From positions 1-64,000 of the forward strand of contig VHIT02000054.1 in assembly GCA_009768925.2 (NCBI GenBank): 64,000 nt of DNA, given 5' to 3'. Shown here piece by piece: positions 52,871 to 62,378 of this stretch. Position 1 is the stretch's first letter; every line of letters starts with the position of its first letter. The notes beneath the pieces were generated by a model. That model had not been told where the DNA came from, made no database searches, and was given only the letters and a program-made list of their open reading frames with translations. A program made the position numbers and the translations under genes. Source of the stretch: Cryptosporidium bovis (taxonomy: Eukaryota > Apicomplexa > Conoidasida > Eucoccidiorida > Cryptosporidiidae).

Positions 52871-53579
52871 TTCTGCTATTTATATTGGTAAAATAACTTA
52901 TTGTTTTCACATTTATTTAATTCTAAGTTCAATTATCAGTATCTACTGTCCAGTCACAACTTTAGGTGTCTTACAGACTCTAACCTTACTTTTAAATAAT
53001 TTACCTTTATCTATTGTATTTTTAATAGTATTATATTAACCGTAATATATTCTACTCAGTATTGATACAATACTGCCTACCCCACTTTTCCAATATGTAT
53101 CCTTGATCAAATCCAACAAAATTAATGAACGACTCTCCTATGGTTTAAGTTATTACACTTTCTCAGTTTTGAAAAACAAAGGAAAGCAAAACTTGCAGGT
53201 AAAATCTATTCCTAACTGTATATTGAAAAAAAAGAACTTTTCAATTCTAAGGGGAACGCAACAAAGTATTATTTACTCATAACTTAAACCTTGGCGCCAT
53301 ACGCCCTTTAAATATTTAAATGCATGGCAGAGGTAGAAAATAGTATTATAACAGCATGAAAGAAAAGTTAGTATTAATTAAAGTGAATGTCATATTAAGT
53401 ATGAAACCATCGACACAAGACGCTGATATAAAGAGTTAATTCCATGGTAGGCCCCGTTATACGACAAATAAGTGCGAAAAAAGAAAAGGGTTTGATTGCG
53501 ATAAAAATGGTGATTTTGAAACTCTAGGTGAAAAAAATAATTAAATAAAAATAAAACAGGAATAAATAAGCGATACAAA
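52871..53579. promoter_or_regulatory. Upstream region of SLY1
   Basis: 709 bases between SLY1 and LSM1, both minus. TGGCGCCA at 53292-53299 is the only notable site. The rest is AT-rich without genes. Confidence 0.45.
53292..53299. promoter_or_regulatory. TGGCGCCA palindrome (E2F-type site)
   Basis: Exact octamer in CCTTGGCGCCATACG, 422 bases upstream of SLY1. Confidence 0.5.
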
Positions 53580-54053
53580 CTAAATGCTATCATCATTTGT
53601 CCATTCAAAAACATTATGGGAACTAGAATTACTGCACGATTTGATGTTTTTTTCTTGTTTAATTTTCAATACTTGATGAAGGGGAGTCTTGTTCGCGTTT
53701 TCTAACTTAATGTTCTGGTTAATCAGACCACACAACATTAAGTTGTCACCTCTAAAAACTATACATCCCTGATATATTTCGTTATATAAATTTTCGTGAC
53801 TGAAAACTTCGTACGAATTTTCTAAACACAAGCTTCCATATTGATCAAAACTTCTGAATATTCCCGTAAATTGTCTTCCATCCCTTAATATGACGTATAT
53901 TTCTTTGTCCAAGTCCTCCTCCAAACACAACATACATGATGATATAGTTGTTTGGTTGCTGTTGTCATTTCTAACTCCACAGTCGATTCCATTTCCATCA
54001 TCACTCATTTGATTTGAGTCGTAATCATTTTCATTTCTGCCATTCATGTTCAT
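53580..54053 (-). CDS. LSM1: LSM1, cytoplasmic mRNA decay Sm-like protein
   Basis: 157 residues. The Sm fold spans about 40-115: LEEDLDKEIYVILRDGRQFT, GIFRSFDQYGSLCLENSYE (Sm1), IYQGCIVFRGDNLMLCGLIN (Sm2 with RGDN). Sm1 with RDGR and FDQYGS plus Sm2 with VFRGDNL is characteristic of LSM1, which with LSM2-7 and PAT1 drives decapping; it distinguishes LSM1 from LSM8. The acidic Asn-rich N-terminal extension and a Ser/Asn tail are extra. Another ATG in the N-terminal part would give a shorter protein without harming the fold. Confidence 0.9.
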   Translation of the reverse strand: MNMNGRNENDYDSNQMSDDGNGIDCGVRNDNSNQTTISSCMLCLEEDLDKEIYVILRDGRQFTGIFRSFDQYGSLCLENSYEVFSHENLYNEIYQGCIVFRGDNLMLCGLINQNIKLENANKTPLHQVLKIKQEKNIKSCSNSSSHNVFEWTNDDSI

Positions 54054-54820
54054 TTCTTTTTATTGTTTCATATATAACCAATGTACTTGTATGTGTATAT
54101 TACTTCGCACCCAAGGCAATAAGCTATTGTTTATTCGTTTCTTGTTTCACAAAAAATCTTTATTGTCAGCTGCCACTTGAGTTCCCTCTCGCATTTTATT
54201 CCTTCCAAATCAAATCGATGGAAGACAGTAAATCGTTAATCAGAGGATATTTGTACAAATATAAGTACTACTCTTGAATGCATATATTAAATTCCTGTAA
54301 ATAAATATATTACTATAGGGAGAACAAATCAGGGACCAATATGTTTACCACTTTTTCCTTCACTTCTATTATTTTATTTTGGCGGCAAACAGTCATTTCT
54401 GAATTCACCGGTACCCCATTTTTTTATTGAGGTGAGGTTTAAATAAGACAAGTGGCGCCTGAGTTAATGTAATGATAAGTAATTAGAAAATGATCACAAG
54501 GTAAATGTAATGTATTAAGAATAATAAAATGGCGTCTACTAGCAAATAATAAAGATTATATATACAAATATACCTATTGCCTATATAAATATATATGGCG
54601 TGCTGATATTATATGTATGGGACTTAAATGCAATATACTAAAAAGTAAAGTAATAAAACATCAATAATAGTTGATGTACATTTAATTCAAGAGTTTAGAG
54701 GAAAGGAACCAAAATAGTAAATTTCTATTTATTATTTTTTTAATAATATTTACTTCTGTACAGTTACCTTAGGTAATAGAAAACATAGTCACGAGTAGAA
54801 TTAAGTTACAGAGTTGAAAA
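54054..54820. promoter_or_regulatory. Divergent promoter region of LSM1 and eS17
   Basis: 767 bases. It contains GGCGGCAAAC at 54381, ACCGGTACC at 54407-54415 and TGGCGCCT at 54453-54460 within about 80 bases, all three motif types that recur between genes in this window. An AT dinucleotide-rich patch (about 54555-54600) follows. No gene seen. Confidence 0.5.
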
Positions 54821-55216
54821 ATGGGTAGAGTTAGAACCAAGACAGTTAAAAGAGCAGCAAGACTTATTGTCGAAAAATACGTATCTAAGTTGACTCTGGA
54901 CTTTCAAATAAACAAAAAGATATCGGAGGAGGTAGCATTGATTCCGACGAAGCGTTTAAGGAACAAGATAGCAGGTTTTGTTACTCACTTGATGAGAAGA
55001 ATCCAAAAAGGTCCAGTACGTGGTATTTCACTAAAGTTACAAGAAGAGGAGAAGGAGAGACGTATGGAAAAGTTACCGGATAAGTCTGAAGTTGAACCAG
55101 ACGTTATTTTAGTAGATCAGGATACCAAGGATATGCTTGTTGGTTTGGGTTTAGATATACCAGTAGAGGTTGTATCTCCGACAAGGGTATTCCAAGGAAA
55201 GGGTGGAAGACACTAG
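54821..55216 (+). CDS. RPS17: 40S ribosomal protein eS17
   Basis: 131 residues, the normal length, single exon. [14 protein letters not shown] at the start and [59 protein letters not shown] are the standard eS17 blocks, and the acidic stretch [20 protein letters not shown] matches the family's C-terminal part. It belongs to the head/beak side of the small subunit. Codon use is less AT-biased than its neighbours, as usual for highly expressed genes. Confidence 0.98.
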   Translation: MGRVRTKTVKRAARLIVEKYVSKLTLDFQINKKISEEVALIPTKRLRNKIAGFVTHLMRRIQKGPVRGISLKLQEEEKERRMEKLPDKSEVEPDVILVDQDTKDMLVGLGLDIPVEVVSPTRVFQGKGGRH

Positions 55217-55528
55217 ATAAATAAAAATGAATTTGTTTAATTATTAATACGAAATAAGCAATTGAAACTGAATGAGGAGAGTAAGATAGTGTAATGGAGA
55301 CTTGTTTCAAAATAATATATATAATAACTAGTAGTCATTATTATTTATTATAACAATTTTAGGTAGATAATACATAAATTTTGTCTTATTTTTTTAATTA
55401 TGTGAGATAGGCTAATAGGTGTGACTTATATATCGAGATGAACTTATTTTGGCTCTTTCGTTTATTTACATTAAACAAGTAGATGGACTGACACAGGTCT
55501 CTTAAAACACACTGACAGGTGGGTGTGT
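55217..55528. other. Convergent 3' spacer
   Basis: 312 AT-rich bases between the ends of eS17 and the ankyrin gene. Nothing recognisable. Confidence 0.4.
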
Positions 55529-56833
55529 CTAAGGAGAGTTGTCTATAAGGGCGTCTAGGGAGACGTAAATTATAAAGAACAACAATATACAGGTAGAAAT
55601 GGCAGCGAATACGTTTACAACAACTCTCTTCCTCTCGTAAGATCTCACTAGTTTAGTATCTTCATCAACAATTGCTTGTTCAAGTTTAAGATCTTCTTTG
55701 ATGAACATTATAATTTTTTCCTTCAATTCAATATCTTTTATTCCAATAGTTGCTAGGTCATGATAGGTCAAACTAGTGAATTTAGAATCAAAATCAAGAT
55801 ATCCCTTTTTATAGAATAATTTAAATATGAATTCATGTTTACCCATGACTCTTCTATTATTTAATTCATTGTAGTATCCTTTTTCGGCTATTTTGTGTTT
55901 TAAAAAAAATTTTGAGACTTCAGTCTCATATATTAAATCGTCGTAATCATGATTTATTTTTGTTTTTCTTTCTCTTATTTCTCCATTATTACCTGAATTT
56001 TTTTTGTTTTCATTAGTAATTGAATATTCATCCATTAAATCTTTATATGTTTTATTTTGACCATTTTTGGCATCTTGATTAAACCCTTCTTTAACAAATG
56101 AGCTGGCGAGTCCAAACATTCCATGTATAGATGCCATATGAAGAGCATTATTACCATTTCTATCAACTGAATTTAGAAGTTTTTCTTTTTGAATATCATT
56201 AACAGACTTTAGTATATATAGTGCTGTATTCGGCATATCATTTAGTATGCACAAATGCAATATAGAATAGTCTTCTTCATTATTCAACATAATAAGTGGG
56301 TCTGCTGAAAGTGATATTAATTCTGAAACAACTTCTTCGTTACTACATATCACAGCTAACTGGAGAGGCGTGTATTTTAAATGTTTATTTGGCGAGTTTA
56401 CGTTCATTCCGCATTTAACTAATCTATGCACAACAATAGGTAACCCTAATCTAACACTCCAGTGTAGGGGTGAATCCCCAAATTCATTGTCACACAATTC
56501 TAAATTTGGCCTTCTCTTTAAAAGTACGTTTATGCATTCTATATTACCACCGTAATTAATTAGTGTTATTATTGGTGTGAAGGAGCTTGTTGGATCTCTC
56601 TTATTTATGTCAAGTTCTTTACATCTCATTAACAATTCTAGTATTTCTATATCCTGATTTTTACAGGCCAAATGTATGGGGATTACGCCTTTTTTGTTCG
56701 GTGAATTTATTAAAGAACCTAAATTTGAATTGATAATTGACATTCCATCATCCTCAGTGTAGTCAAATCCCAAAAGTTTTTTCAATTCCTCCCCGTTTGA
56801 TTTACTTATTAATTTTATGCATTTTTCCAGCAT
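55529..56833 (-). CDS. Ankyrin-repeat, SAM-like, tail-anchored membrane protein
   Basis: 434 residues. Ankyrin repeats cover about 40-270 (KGVIPIHLACKNQDIEILEL; GDSPLHWSVRLGLPIVVHRL; YTPLQLAVICSNEEVVSEL; GNNALHMASIHGMFGLASSF). A SAM-like helical segment lies near 350-395 (FTSLTYHDLATIGIKDIELK), and a single hydrophobic helix near 408-428 (VFAAISTCILLFFIIYVS) leaves only a few residues after it. So the protein should be tail-anchored with the repeats in the cytosol. This domain order suggests a membrane-tethering scaffold; no exact family is recognised. Its ORF is intact. Confidence 0.75.
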   Translation of the reverse strand: MLEKCIKLISKSNGEELKKLLGFDYTEDDGMSIINSNLGSLINSPNKKGVIPIHLACKNQDIEILELLMRCKELDINKRDPTSSFTPIITLINYGGNIECINVLLKRRPNLELCDNEFGDSPLHWSVRLGLPIVVHRLVKCGMNVNSPNKHLKYTPLQLAVICSNEEVVSELISLSADPLIMLNNEEDYSILHLCILNDMPNTALYILKSVNDIQKEKLLNSVDRNGNNALHMASIHGMFGLASSFVKEGFNQDAKNGQNKTYKDLMDEYSITNENKKNSGNNGEIRERKTKINHDYDDLIYETEVSKFFLKHKIAEKGYYNELNNRRVMGKHEFIFKLFYKKGYLDFDSKFTSLTYHDLATIGIKDIELKEKIIMFIKEDLKLEQAIVDEDTKLVRSYERKRVVVNVFAAISTCILLFFIIYVSLDALIDNSP

Positions 56834-57089
56834 TATTTCTACAATTGAAACTTTAATATCACTATTTAACTGAATACCTATGCCAGTTCCGTATTCTCTA
56901 TCTTTCCCTCCAATTAATAAGTTAAAGGGGAATTGAGAGAATTTTAAATAGAGAAATGGACAGATAATGCTAGAGTGGGTTTAAGAAGCAAATACAGTTG
57001 AAAATAGATAAAGACGTAATTTAGAGTTTAAAATAAAATAAAAACAAAATATTAAAATAATTAGTGAAGTGACATTAAAATTTTTACAA

Positions 57090-57518
57090 TTATGAACGAC
57101 AGTTCTCTGCAATGTGCTTTTGTAGGTAGTGATATGCCTCAGACTCGACACCATAATCTACAATAGCCACAGACGCAGCTCCTACAACTTTGCGTGGATT
57201 ACCTTCTCTGTCTACCTTACATAAACCTGCCATTTCTCCCAATTCCTTGGAATCTGGCACCATAATAAGTGGAATGCCTCTTTCACGGCATAGTGCCTCT
57301 ACCAGTTGCTTATAACAATCCTCTTCGCATGATTCTGCTAAGAAACAAACCTGTGCTTTCTTTGAATCCAATGCCAATACTACTTCATTTAGTCCACGTA
57401 ATAATCCACCCCTTACAAATGAATTCTTAAGTACGTATCTTATTGCTGTTGTTAAGTCGGTAACGACTTCATGTTCCTGTATTTGTGTACCTTCTTGATC
57501 AATTTCTATGTCAGACAT
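57090..57518 (-). CDS. RPS12: 40S ribosomal protein eS12
   Basis: 142 residues, single exon. DLTTAIRYVLKNSFVRGGLL, RGLNEVVLALDSKKAQVCFL, AESCEEDCYKQLVEALCRER, IPLIMVPDSKELGEMAGLCK are diagnostic of eS12, of the L7Ae/L30e fold, located on the beak of the small subunit. The tail VGAASVAIVDYG is also conserved. Less AT-biased codon use than its neighbours, like eS17. Confidence 0.98.
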   Translation of the reverse strand: MSDIEIDQEGTQIQEHEVVTDLTTAIRYVLKNSFVRGGLLRGLNEVVLALDSKKAQVCFLAESCEEDCYKQLVEALCRERGIPLIMVPDSKELGEMAGLCKVDREGNPRKVVGAASVAIVDYGVESEAYHYLQKHIAENCRS

Positions 57519-57999
57519 CTCTCCTGATTAATTTAAAAACAGTATTATTAAAGACTTGAGACGAAGCAAATGGTTAAAATTTATTCACTCTTCAATAAGC
57601 GTGGTATTATAGTAATAACGCCGCTCCTGTCCTCACGGGTTATTCAATGCAACAAATTCACAGTAACTCCTTTTTATTGTTGTCGCTACTATTGTCTTGA
57701 ATTGCAACACTCTTCTATAGAGAAAAGTTCTTTTAATTACTCAATTTTATGTACGAGACGCGACAAATTATTTTTATACTTTTATTTTTTTAAAGCGGTA
57801 CCGATTATTTCTTATTAATTACAAAATACTGACTGAGCGCCGAACTTATAATAGAAGTATACCGCCTTTAAGGTATATATAATAAGTAGTTACTTTTTAG
57901 ATTGAAGTGTAGGGGTGTTGTGAGATGATAATAGAAGAGGGTATGATATTGAATAAATACAGAAAAATACAAAAGTGGTGAAAATATCTGCATATTACA
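57519..57999. promoter_or_regulatory. Divergent promoter region of eS12 and DCTN5
   Basis: 481 bases. CGGTACCG, a perfect palindrome, lies at 57796-57803, with GAGCGCCGAA at 57836. Short open frames here are chance. No RNA gene found. Confidence 0.5.
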
Positions 58000-58977
58000 A
58001 TGGAATGCGAGAGTGTGGTAAGGAGCAAAAAAGACTATGTCCAGACCGCATCGGGTATGTGAATGGAAAATGCGTAAATATTGAATATAAAGTTAACTTG
58101 AATACTAAAATTAAAAAAGGAAACATAGTTTGCAGAAAGACAATACTGTGTGGGAGCCAGAACATACATCTACTTGGTACGTGCATAATAGACCATGGAG
58201 TTATATTAAGGTAAGTTCAAGAACAAAGATGAGTAGGCGTAAAACGAGAAAACAGAAATCGATACAGTAACGAAAAACATTATGATTTTGGTTATAGTTA
58301 CTGTTAAGGTTTAAGCGGAAGTGTAGGGTGAAAATTGAGAGAGAGGGAATAAAACACTTTCTCTTTTTACGTCTTACATTGGTGTTTCATTAGTAGCTTA
58401 CTTTTTTGTGTAATTCAGGGGAGACTTGGTTATGATTAGAATAGGTCAATATGTAATAATGGAACCGAATTGTGTGATAAGGCCATGCTTCAAGAAAATA
58501 AATGGCAAGTATGGCTCGGTTCCGATAAACATAGGTGATTGTGTACATATAGGCAATAACTCAATAATAATGGCTTCTTCTATAGGTTCGAACGTTAGAA
58601 TAGGAGAAAATAGCGTTATTGGGCCAGGTGTTGTCGTGAAGGATAATTGTATGATTAAACCAGACTCTGTTGTAACGTCCAATACAGTGATTCCGCCGTT
58701 CACAGAATGGGGTGGAGCTCCGGCAACTCTCTTAAGGCGACTGCCTGAATCACAAAACATTATTTTGCAACAGGACGCGATAAACTACTACCATAATTTC
58801 CAACTGGTATCTGACAAGGACTCCGAAGACAAAGAACAAATGCAACATTCTAATACAATGTACATAAAGTCGATGAAAACAGGGGTGTCTGGATATGTTA
58901 ACGACAATGATGTTAGTAATAATAATGAAGGCAACAACATTAGTGACAACAACGCTATTAGTAACGAGAAAGATTAA
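58000..58977 (+). CDS. DCTN5: Dynactin subunit 5 (p25), three exons
   Basis: Joined from 58000-58054, 58120-58210 and 58419-58977; 234 residues. The true start is ATG 58000, in a different frame from the longer unspliced frame: it gives MECESVVRSKKDYVQTASG, matching the animal p25 start, and the 65-base first intron (GTATGT to AAAAAAG) joins it to NIVCRKTILCGSQNIHLLG. The second intron joins VILR to GDLVMIRIGQ. The hexapeptide-repeat left-handed beta-helix follows (VPINIGDCVHIGNNSIIMAS, VRIGENSVIGPGVVVKDNCM, VIPPFTEWGGAPA). An Asn-rich tail of about 60 residues is extra. p25 caps the pointed end of dynactin and binds cargo adaptors for dynein. Confidence 0.93.
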
Positions 58978-59037
58978 AATGGTTCATATTTATTTAGTAA
59001 GAGCGAGTATTCCTTTACAATTGTAAAAACCAAAGTC

Positions 59038-59045
59038 TGGCGCCA
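59038..59045. promoter_or_regulatory. TGGCGCCA palindrome (E2F-type site)
   Basis: Exact octamer in GTCTGGCGCCACATCG, 168 bases upstream of the gene at 59206. Confidence 0.5.
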
Positions 59046-59205
59046 CATCGAGTAAGGAGATTAGTGAATATTACTATTGTAAACAAAGTAAAAGTATATG
59101 TGAAAATATAACTGAACGTAAGAACAAAAATAAAGCAGAATAAGATTAAGATGTGAAAAAGGCTGTCTCAATAGATGCACTTGTTTTTAGTGAGTTTATC
59201 ATATA

Positions 59206-59634
59206 ATGAAGAAAGGTAGTAAAGCCGGAGATACAAACGGTAGAAACTTATTTAACGAGACGGTGAAAGAAATACGGAAGTTGGTATATCCTCATTTAGA
59301 TAAATTTCAACGTCAGCAGTATGAGGATATGAGGGCGAAAGTATTAGGTATAAAACAAAGGAAATCTCAAAAGATGCCCTTACCAGAGTTGCTGTCGCGT
59401 CAAAAAGCAACTAAAAGGCATATTGAAAACAGAAAAAAGCTGGAGCAAGAACTCAATATTAAGCTCCATGTGGGCGACAAGGCGAATAGATTTCAGGTAG
59501 CAAAGGAGAACAAGGACAAGAGGAGAATGAAAACAGAGAGAAGAATCTACTCAAACAACTTGAGTGGAAAGGGTTTCACAGAGAAATCCGGTGTTGTTTA
59601 TGCAGGAAAAAACGCCATGAAAAAAAACGTGTAG
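59206..59634 (+). CDS. Basic protein, C1orf131/DUF4602-like
   Basis: 142 residues, very Lys/Arg-rich. The middle reads MRAKVLGIKQRKSQKMPLPE and LLSRQKATKRHIENRKKLEQ, resembling the conserved block of DUF4602 (animal C1orf131), where an acidic/basic helix is followed by ALGAKPPKN and a Lys-rich helix. The C-terminus (SNNLSGKGFTEKSGVVYAGK) is Gly/Ser-rich and basic. C1orf131 is part of the small-subunit processome. The match is weak and partial; an unrelated nucleolar basic protein is possible. Confidence 0.5.
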   Translation: MKKGSKAGDTNGRNLFNETVKEIRKLVYPHLDKFQRQQYEDMRAKVLGIKQRKSQKMPLPELLSRQKATKRHIENRKKLEQELNIKLHVGDKANRFQVAKENKDKRRMKTERRIYSNNLSGKGFTEKSGVVYAGKNAMKKNV

Positions 59635-59972
59635 TTATAGCTAACTACTCATTCCAATATTTATATAAGGACACCATAAGAAACTGCTCAATTCAGAAAC
59701 ATATTATTAACGTAAAAAGAAAAATTAGATTTAGGGTATACACGCTTTCCTGCTGTTGCTAATAAGATATTTTGGAGAAACAATGTATTAAAAAGTTTAC
59801 CATTCTGTTATAAATAGTGTTTTTTACTTCTTTCTATTACATAATGGCAGCCTAATATGTATGCATGTACGCGTGTATGCATGCATACATGCCTTTTATA
59901 CGACATAAACAGTATTCAAGTATGGGTAGGTAGGTGGTAATACCCTTTGTATTATTAGAATTGTAGTTTTAA
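59635..59972. other. Convergent 3' spacer with Z-DNA-prone tract
   Basis: 338 bases between the ends of the C1orf131-like gene and PRMT3. It contains 37 bases of strictly alternating pyrimidine and purine (59856-59892), including GTACGCGTGTATGC and a perfect palindrome GTATGCATGCATAC (59876-59889). Confidence 0.55.
59856..59892. repeat. Alternating purine-pyrimidine tract, TGCATGCA core
   Basis: Every base alternates pyrimidine-purine for 37 positions, with TG, CA, TA and CG steps, and the AP2-type TGCATGCA lies at 59878-59885. Such tracts can adopt Z-form DNA under negative supercoiling, which is inference here. Confidence 0.6.
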
Positions 59973-61889
59973 TCAATCCATAACATAGTAATTATATATT
60001 TGAGAATACGTGATGTTGTTAACTGTCCTGACGTTGTTCAATTCAAGTAGAATGCTAATGTGCCTTGAATTTTCTGTTTTAGGTGCAATTGAAATGAATC
60101 CAGTTAGGGTTCCGATTGCCTTAATAATACAGTTATTACTCGGTGAGTTTAAATGTAAAATCGTTTGTTTCCAGTGTGTAGGTTTTTCGAAAGGGGATGT
60201 TTCAAGAACAACTTTGTTTGACATATTGTCTTTGTCGTTGAAAATTGCTTTAAATGATACAACAATTGAGGTATAGAATCTATTTTCCGGAATGTTTATT
60301 GTAAATGGTTGTCTTAAATTCATCAACTCTTGCTTTGAAATGTCAATAATAGGAATGTTTTGCAAATTAAAAACGTCGGTTGTTCGTAGTCTTTCTAAAG
60401 GCACAATTTCTACGTATGGAGTTTCAAGGATGGACTGTACTTTAGGTGATATTTCAGATAAGTCTAGACCATAAAGTTTTTCGTTTAACCATGGATTTAT
60501 CTGACTTTCGATGTTGTCAGAATAATCAGCCAATGACATCTGTAAACCGACTGAAGATGGGAATATGTGACCAATATACTCACCATTATTGCCCTTTTTT
60601 AAGTATTTATCTCTCGCATCCAATATTGTATAAAGCATACTTTCATACAATAAACAATATCCCATCCATTCAGATATAATAACATCGCATTTAAAAGGAG
60701 TGAGTCCGGTATGAGCCTTGCTGCCTTTGCTTAGAGATACAATATCAATATTATTGTTTTCATTGCCAAAGTATAAATCAATTTCCTCTAGTTTTCCATA
60801 GATGAATCTGATATCTTTGTCCAATTTGTTTTTTTGAGCAATTTTTTTTGCTATTTGAATTGTATCTTTAGCTGCATCTACAGCAACTACAAGTTTTGCA
60901 CCACTTTTAATTGCAAATAAACTAAGTATTCCTGTTCCTGTTCCCACATCAAGCACTACTTTGTCTCTAAAAAATAAATCGGAATTCTTTTCATTAGTTA
61001 TAAAATTATAGTAAGAGTCAGTTCTTGATTGATCTAGAATCATTTCTCTGTGTATATCCAAATGTGAATAGGAACAAAAGTATTGTTTATCTTCCTTAAT
61101 GGTTTGTTCCTTAATGAGATCTTCAGTTGTCTTTTCCCTGCTTGACTCATATTTTCCAGTAATTAGCTCACTTTTTGGACTAATATTTTCACTAATTTTC
61201 ATTAAATTGTTCTTTATAGGCTCGTTTTTTCGAAGTTCAGAAATAATCCCACTTAACGACATTATCTTTTGTTTAAGCATTTTGTTTTCTTCCTCCAATG
61301 ACAATTCATTCACAACATTTTTGTTGTTAATATCATAATCGTAGCAAAAAGTACCGCAGTTTTTGTCATTAAAATATTCATTTAATTCAACAAAATCGTC
61401 GTTATTGTTTTCATCATAAACTGTATCTAATTCAAGTATAAGTCTATCGTCTGATATAATAGGTACCAATAATTCATCATCTTTCCAAATAAAACTATCA
61501 TCTTTAATTTTTTTATATTCATCATACACATTAAGCCCCTTTTTTCCGCACATTCTCAAGTAATTTATAAGTCTGAATTGGCAGTACTCGTCCCTCCCTG
61601 ACATAATATGTCTAAAATCAAATGCATGGTCATCTTTCATGTGAATCCAAACATCCTGAGTTAGTTGCGAGCAATAACTACAAAACAGACACTTTGCTTT
61701 TGAAAGAGTGCTAAACTCCTCCAAATACGAATCATATTCCAAATATGCGTCTTCCAGACCTTTATTCTCTGTTGTATCGTCACTGCCTAACTCGCTTTCA
61801 ACCTCCAGATCGCTATTTGTGAGCTTTCCTGATTCGTCTTGAATCTCTATGTGCTGGGGTAAATCCTTCTCACCATTCCTCATACTCAT
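59973..61889 (-). CDS. PRMT3: Protein arginine methyltransferase 3
   Basis: 638 residues. N-terminal C2H2-like zinc finger (CLFCSYCSQLTQDVWIHMKD, then DH) as in PRMT3, which uses it to bind ribosomal protein uS5. The methyltransferase core has motif I VLDVGTGTGILSLFA (near 312), post-I VVAVDAA, the double-E loop SEWMGYCLLYESML (near 406) and the THW loop KPTHWKQT (near 569), followed by the beta-barrel domain. YFCSYSHLDIHREMILDQSR is the usual helix before motif I. It makes asymmetric dimethylarginine, with small-subunit ribosomal protein uS5 as main substrate. All catalytic residues I can check are present. Acidic N-terminus; single exon. Confidence 0.95.
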   Translation of the reverse strand: MSMRNGEKDLPQHIEIQDESGKLTNSDLEVESELGSDDTTENKGLEDAYLEYDSYLEEFSTLSKAKCLFCSYCSQLTQDVWIHMKDDHAFDFRHIMSGRDEYCQFRLINYLRMCGKKGLNVYDEYKKIKDDSFIWKDDELLVPIISDDRLILELDTVYDENNNDDFVELNEYFNDKNCGTFCYDYDINNKNVVNELSLEEENKMLKQKIMSLSGIISELRKNEPIKNNLMKISENISPKSELITGKYESSREKTTEDLIKEQTIKEDKQYFCSYSHLDIHREMILDQSRTDSYYNFITNEKNSDLFFRDKVVLDVGTGTGILSLFAIKSGAKLVVAVDAAKDTIQIAKKIAQKNKLDKDIRFIYGKLEEIDLYFGNENNNIDIVSLSKGSKAHTGLTPFKCDVIISEWMGYCLLYESMLYTILDARDKYLKKGNNGEYIGHIFPSSVGLQMSLADYSDNIESQINPWLNEKLYGLDLSEISPKVQSILETPYVEIVPLERLRTTDVFNLQNIPIIDISKQELMNLRQPFTINIPENRFYTSIVVSFKAIFNDKDNMSNKVVLETSPFEKPTHWKQTILHLNSPSNNCIIKAIGTLTGFISIAPKTENSRHISILLELNNVRTVNNITYSQIYNYYVMD

Positions 61890-62378
61890 TATATCCTTGT
61901 AAAAGCCCTTATTTAACCAAACATAGTATAGACTTCTTTGTTTGTTTGAAGGCCTTTGTAAGGCTCACTGGAAAACAAATATATGCAAGTCTTGTATTCT
62001 CAATTGGAAAAAGAGTAACAAATTCTGACTTTCTGGTCTGCAATTTATTGCCTATTCGGCTTCTCGGACTTCTGAACTCAGATTCCTTGCGATTTTTCTC
62101 TTGTAGCCTTGACTATTTACGCATAAATTCAAGTATTTGTCTGACCCGCCTAAATTCAAAATATGACATTTAAAAGTGAATTGGAGGTTATGATAAATAA
62201 TATTAAATACGATAGTAAGGATAAGAAGGGAAATAATATATCAGATATAGGACTAACATGCAATTTTGGAAGAAATTAGACAGGAGAAAACTCAACAAAA
62301 GTTGCGTATAGCTCGTTTTTTTCCTAAACTTAGTGAATCGGACTTTCGTTTTGTTGGAATAAAGTATATCTCAGAGCT
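61890..62378. other. Divergent region between PRMT3 and BCD1, open on both strands
   Basis: 489 bases. From about 61946 to 62173 the GC content rises and one frame is open on the plus strand (about 75 codons, no good ATG). A minus-strand frame is open over nearly the same bases except for one stop. Neither translation has a recognisable domain. It could be a conserved 5' UTR or promoter, a short gene with a missed splice, or chance. Confidence 0.35.

Noticed and set aside
57975-57999. GTG start at 57975 for the first DCTN5 exon
   Set aside because: That frame does not match p25; ATG 58000 with splicing at 58055-58119 gives the conserved N-terminus.
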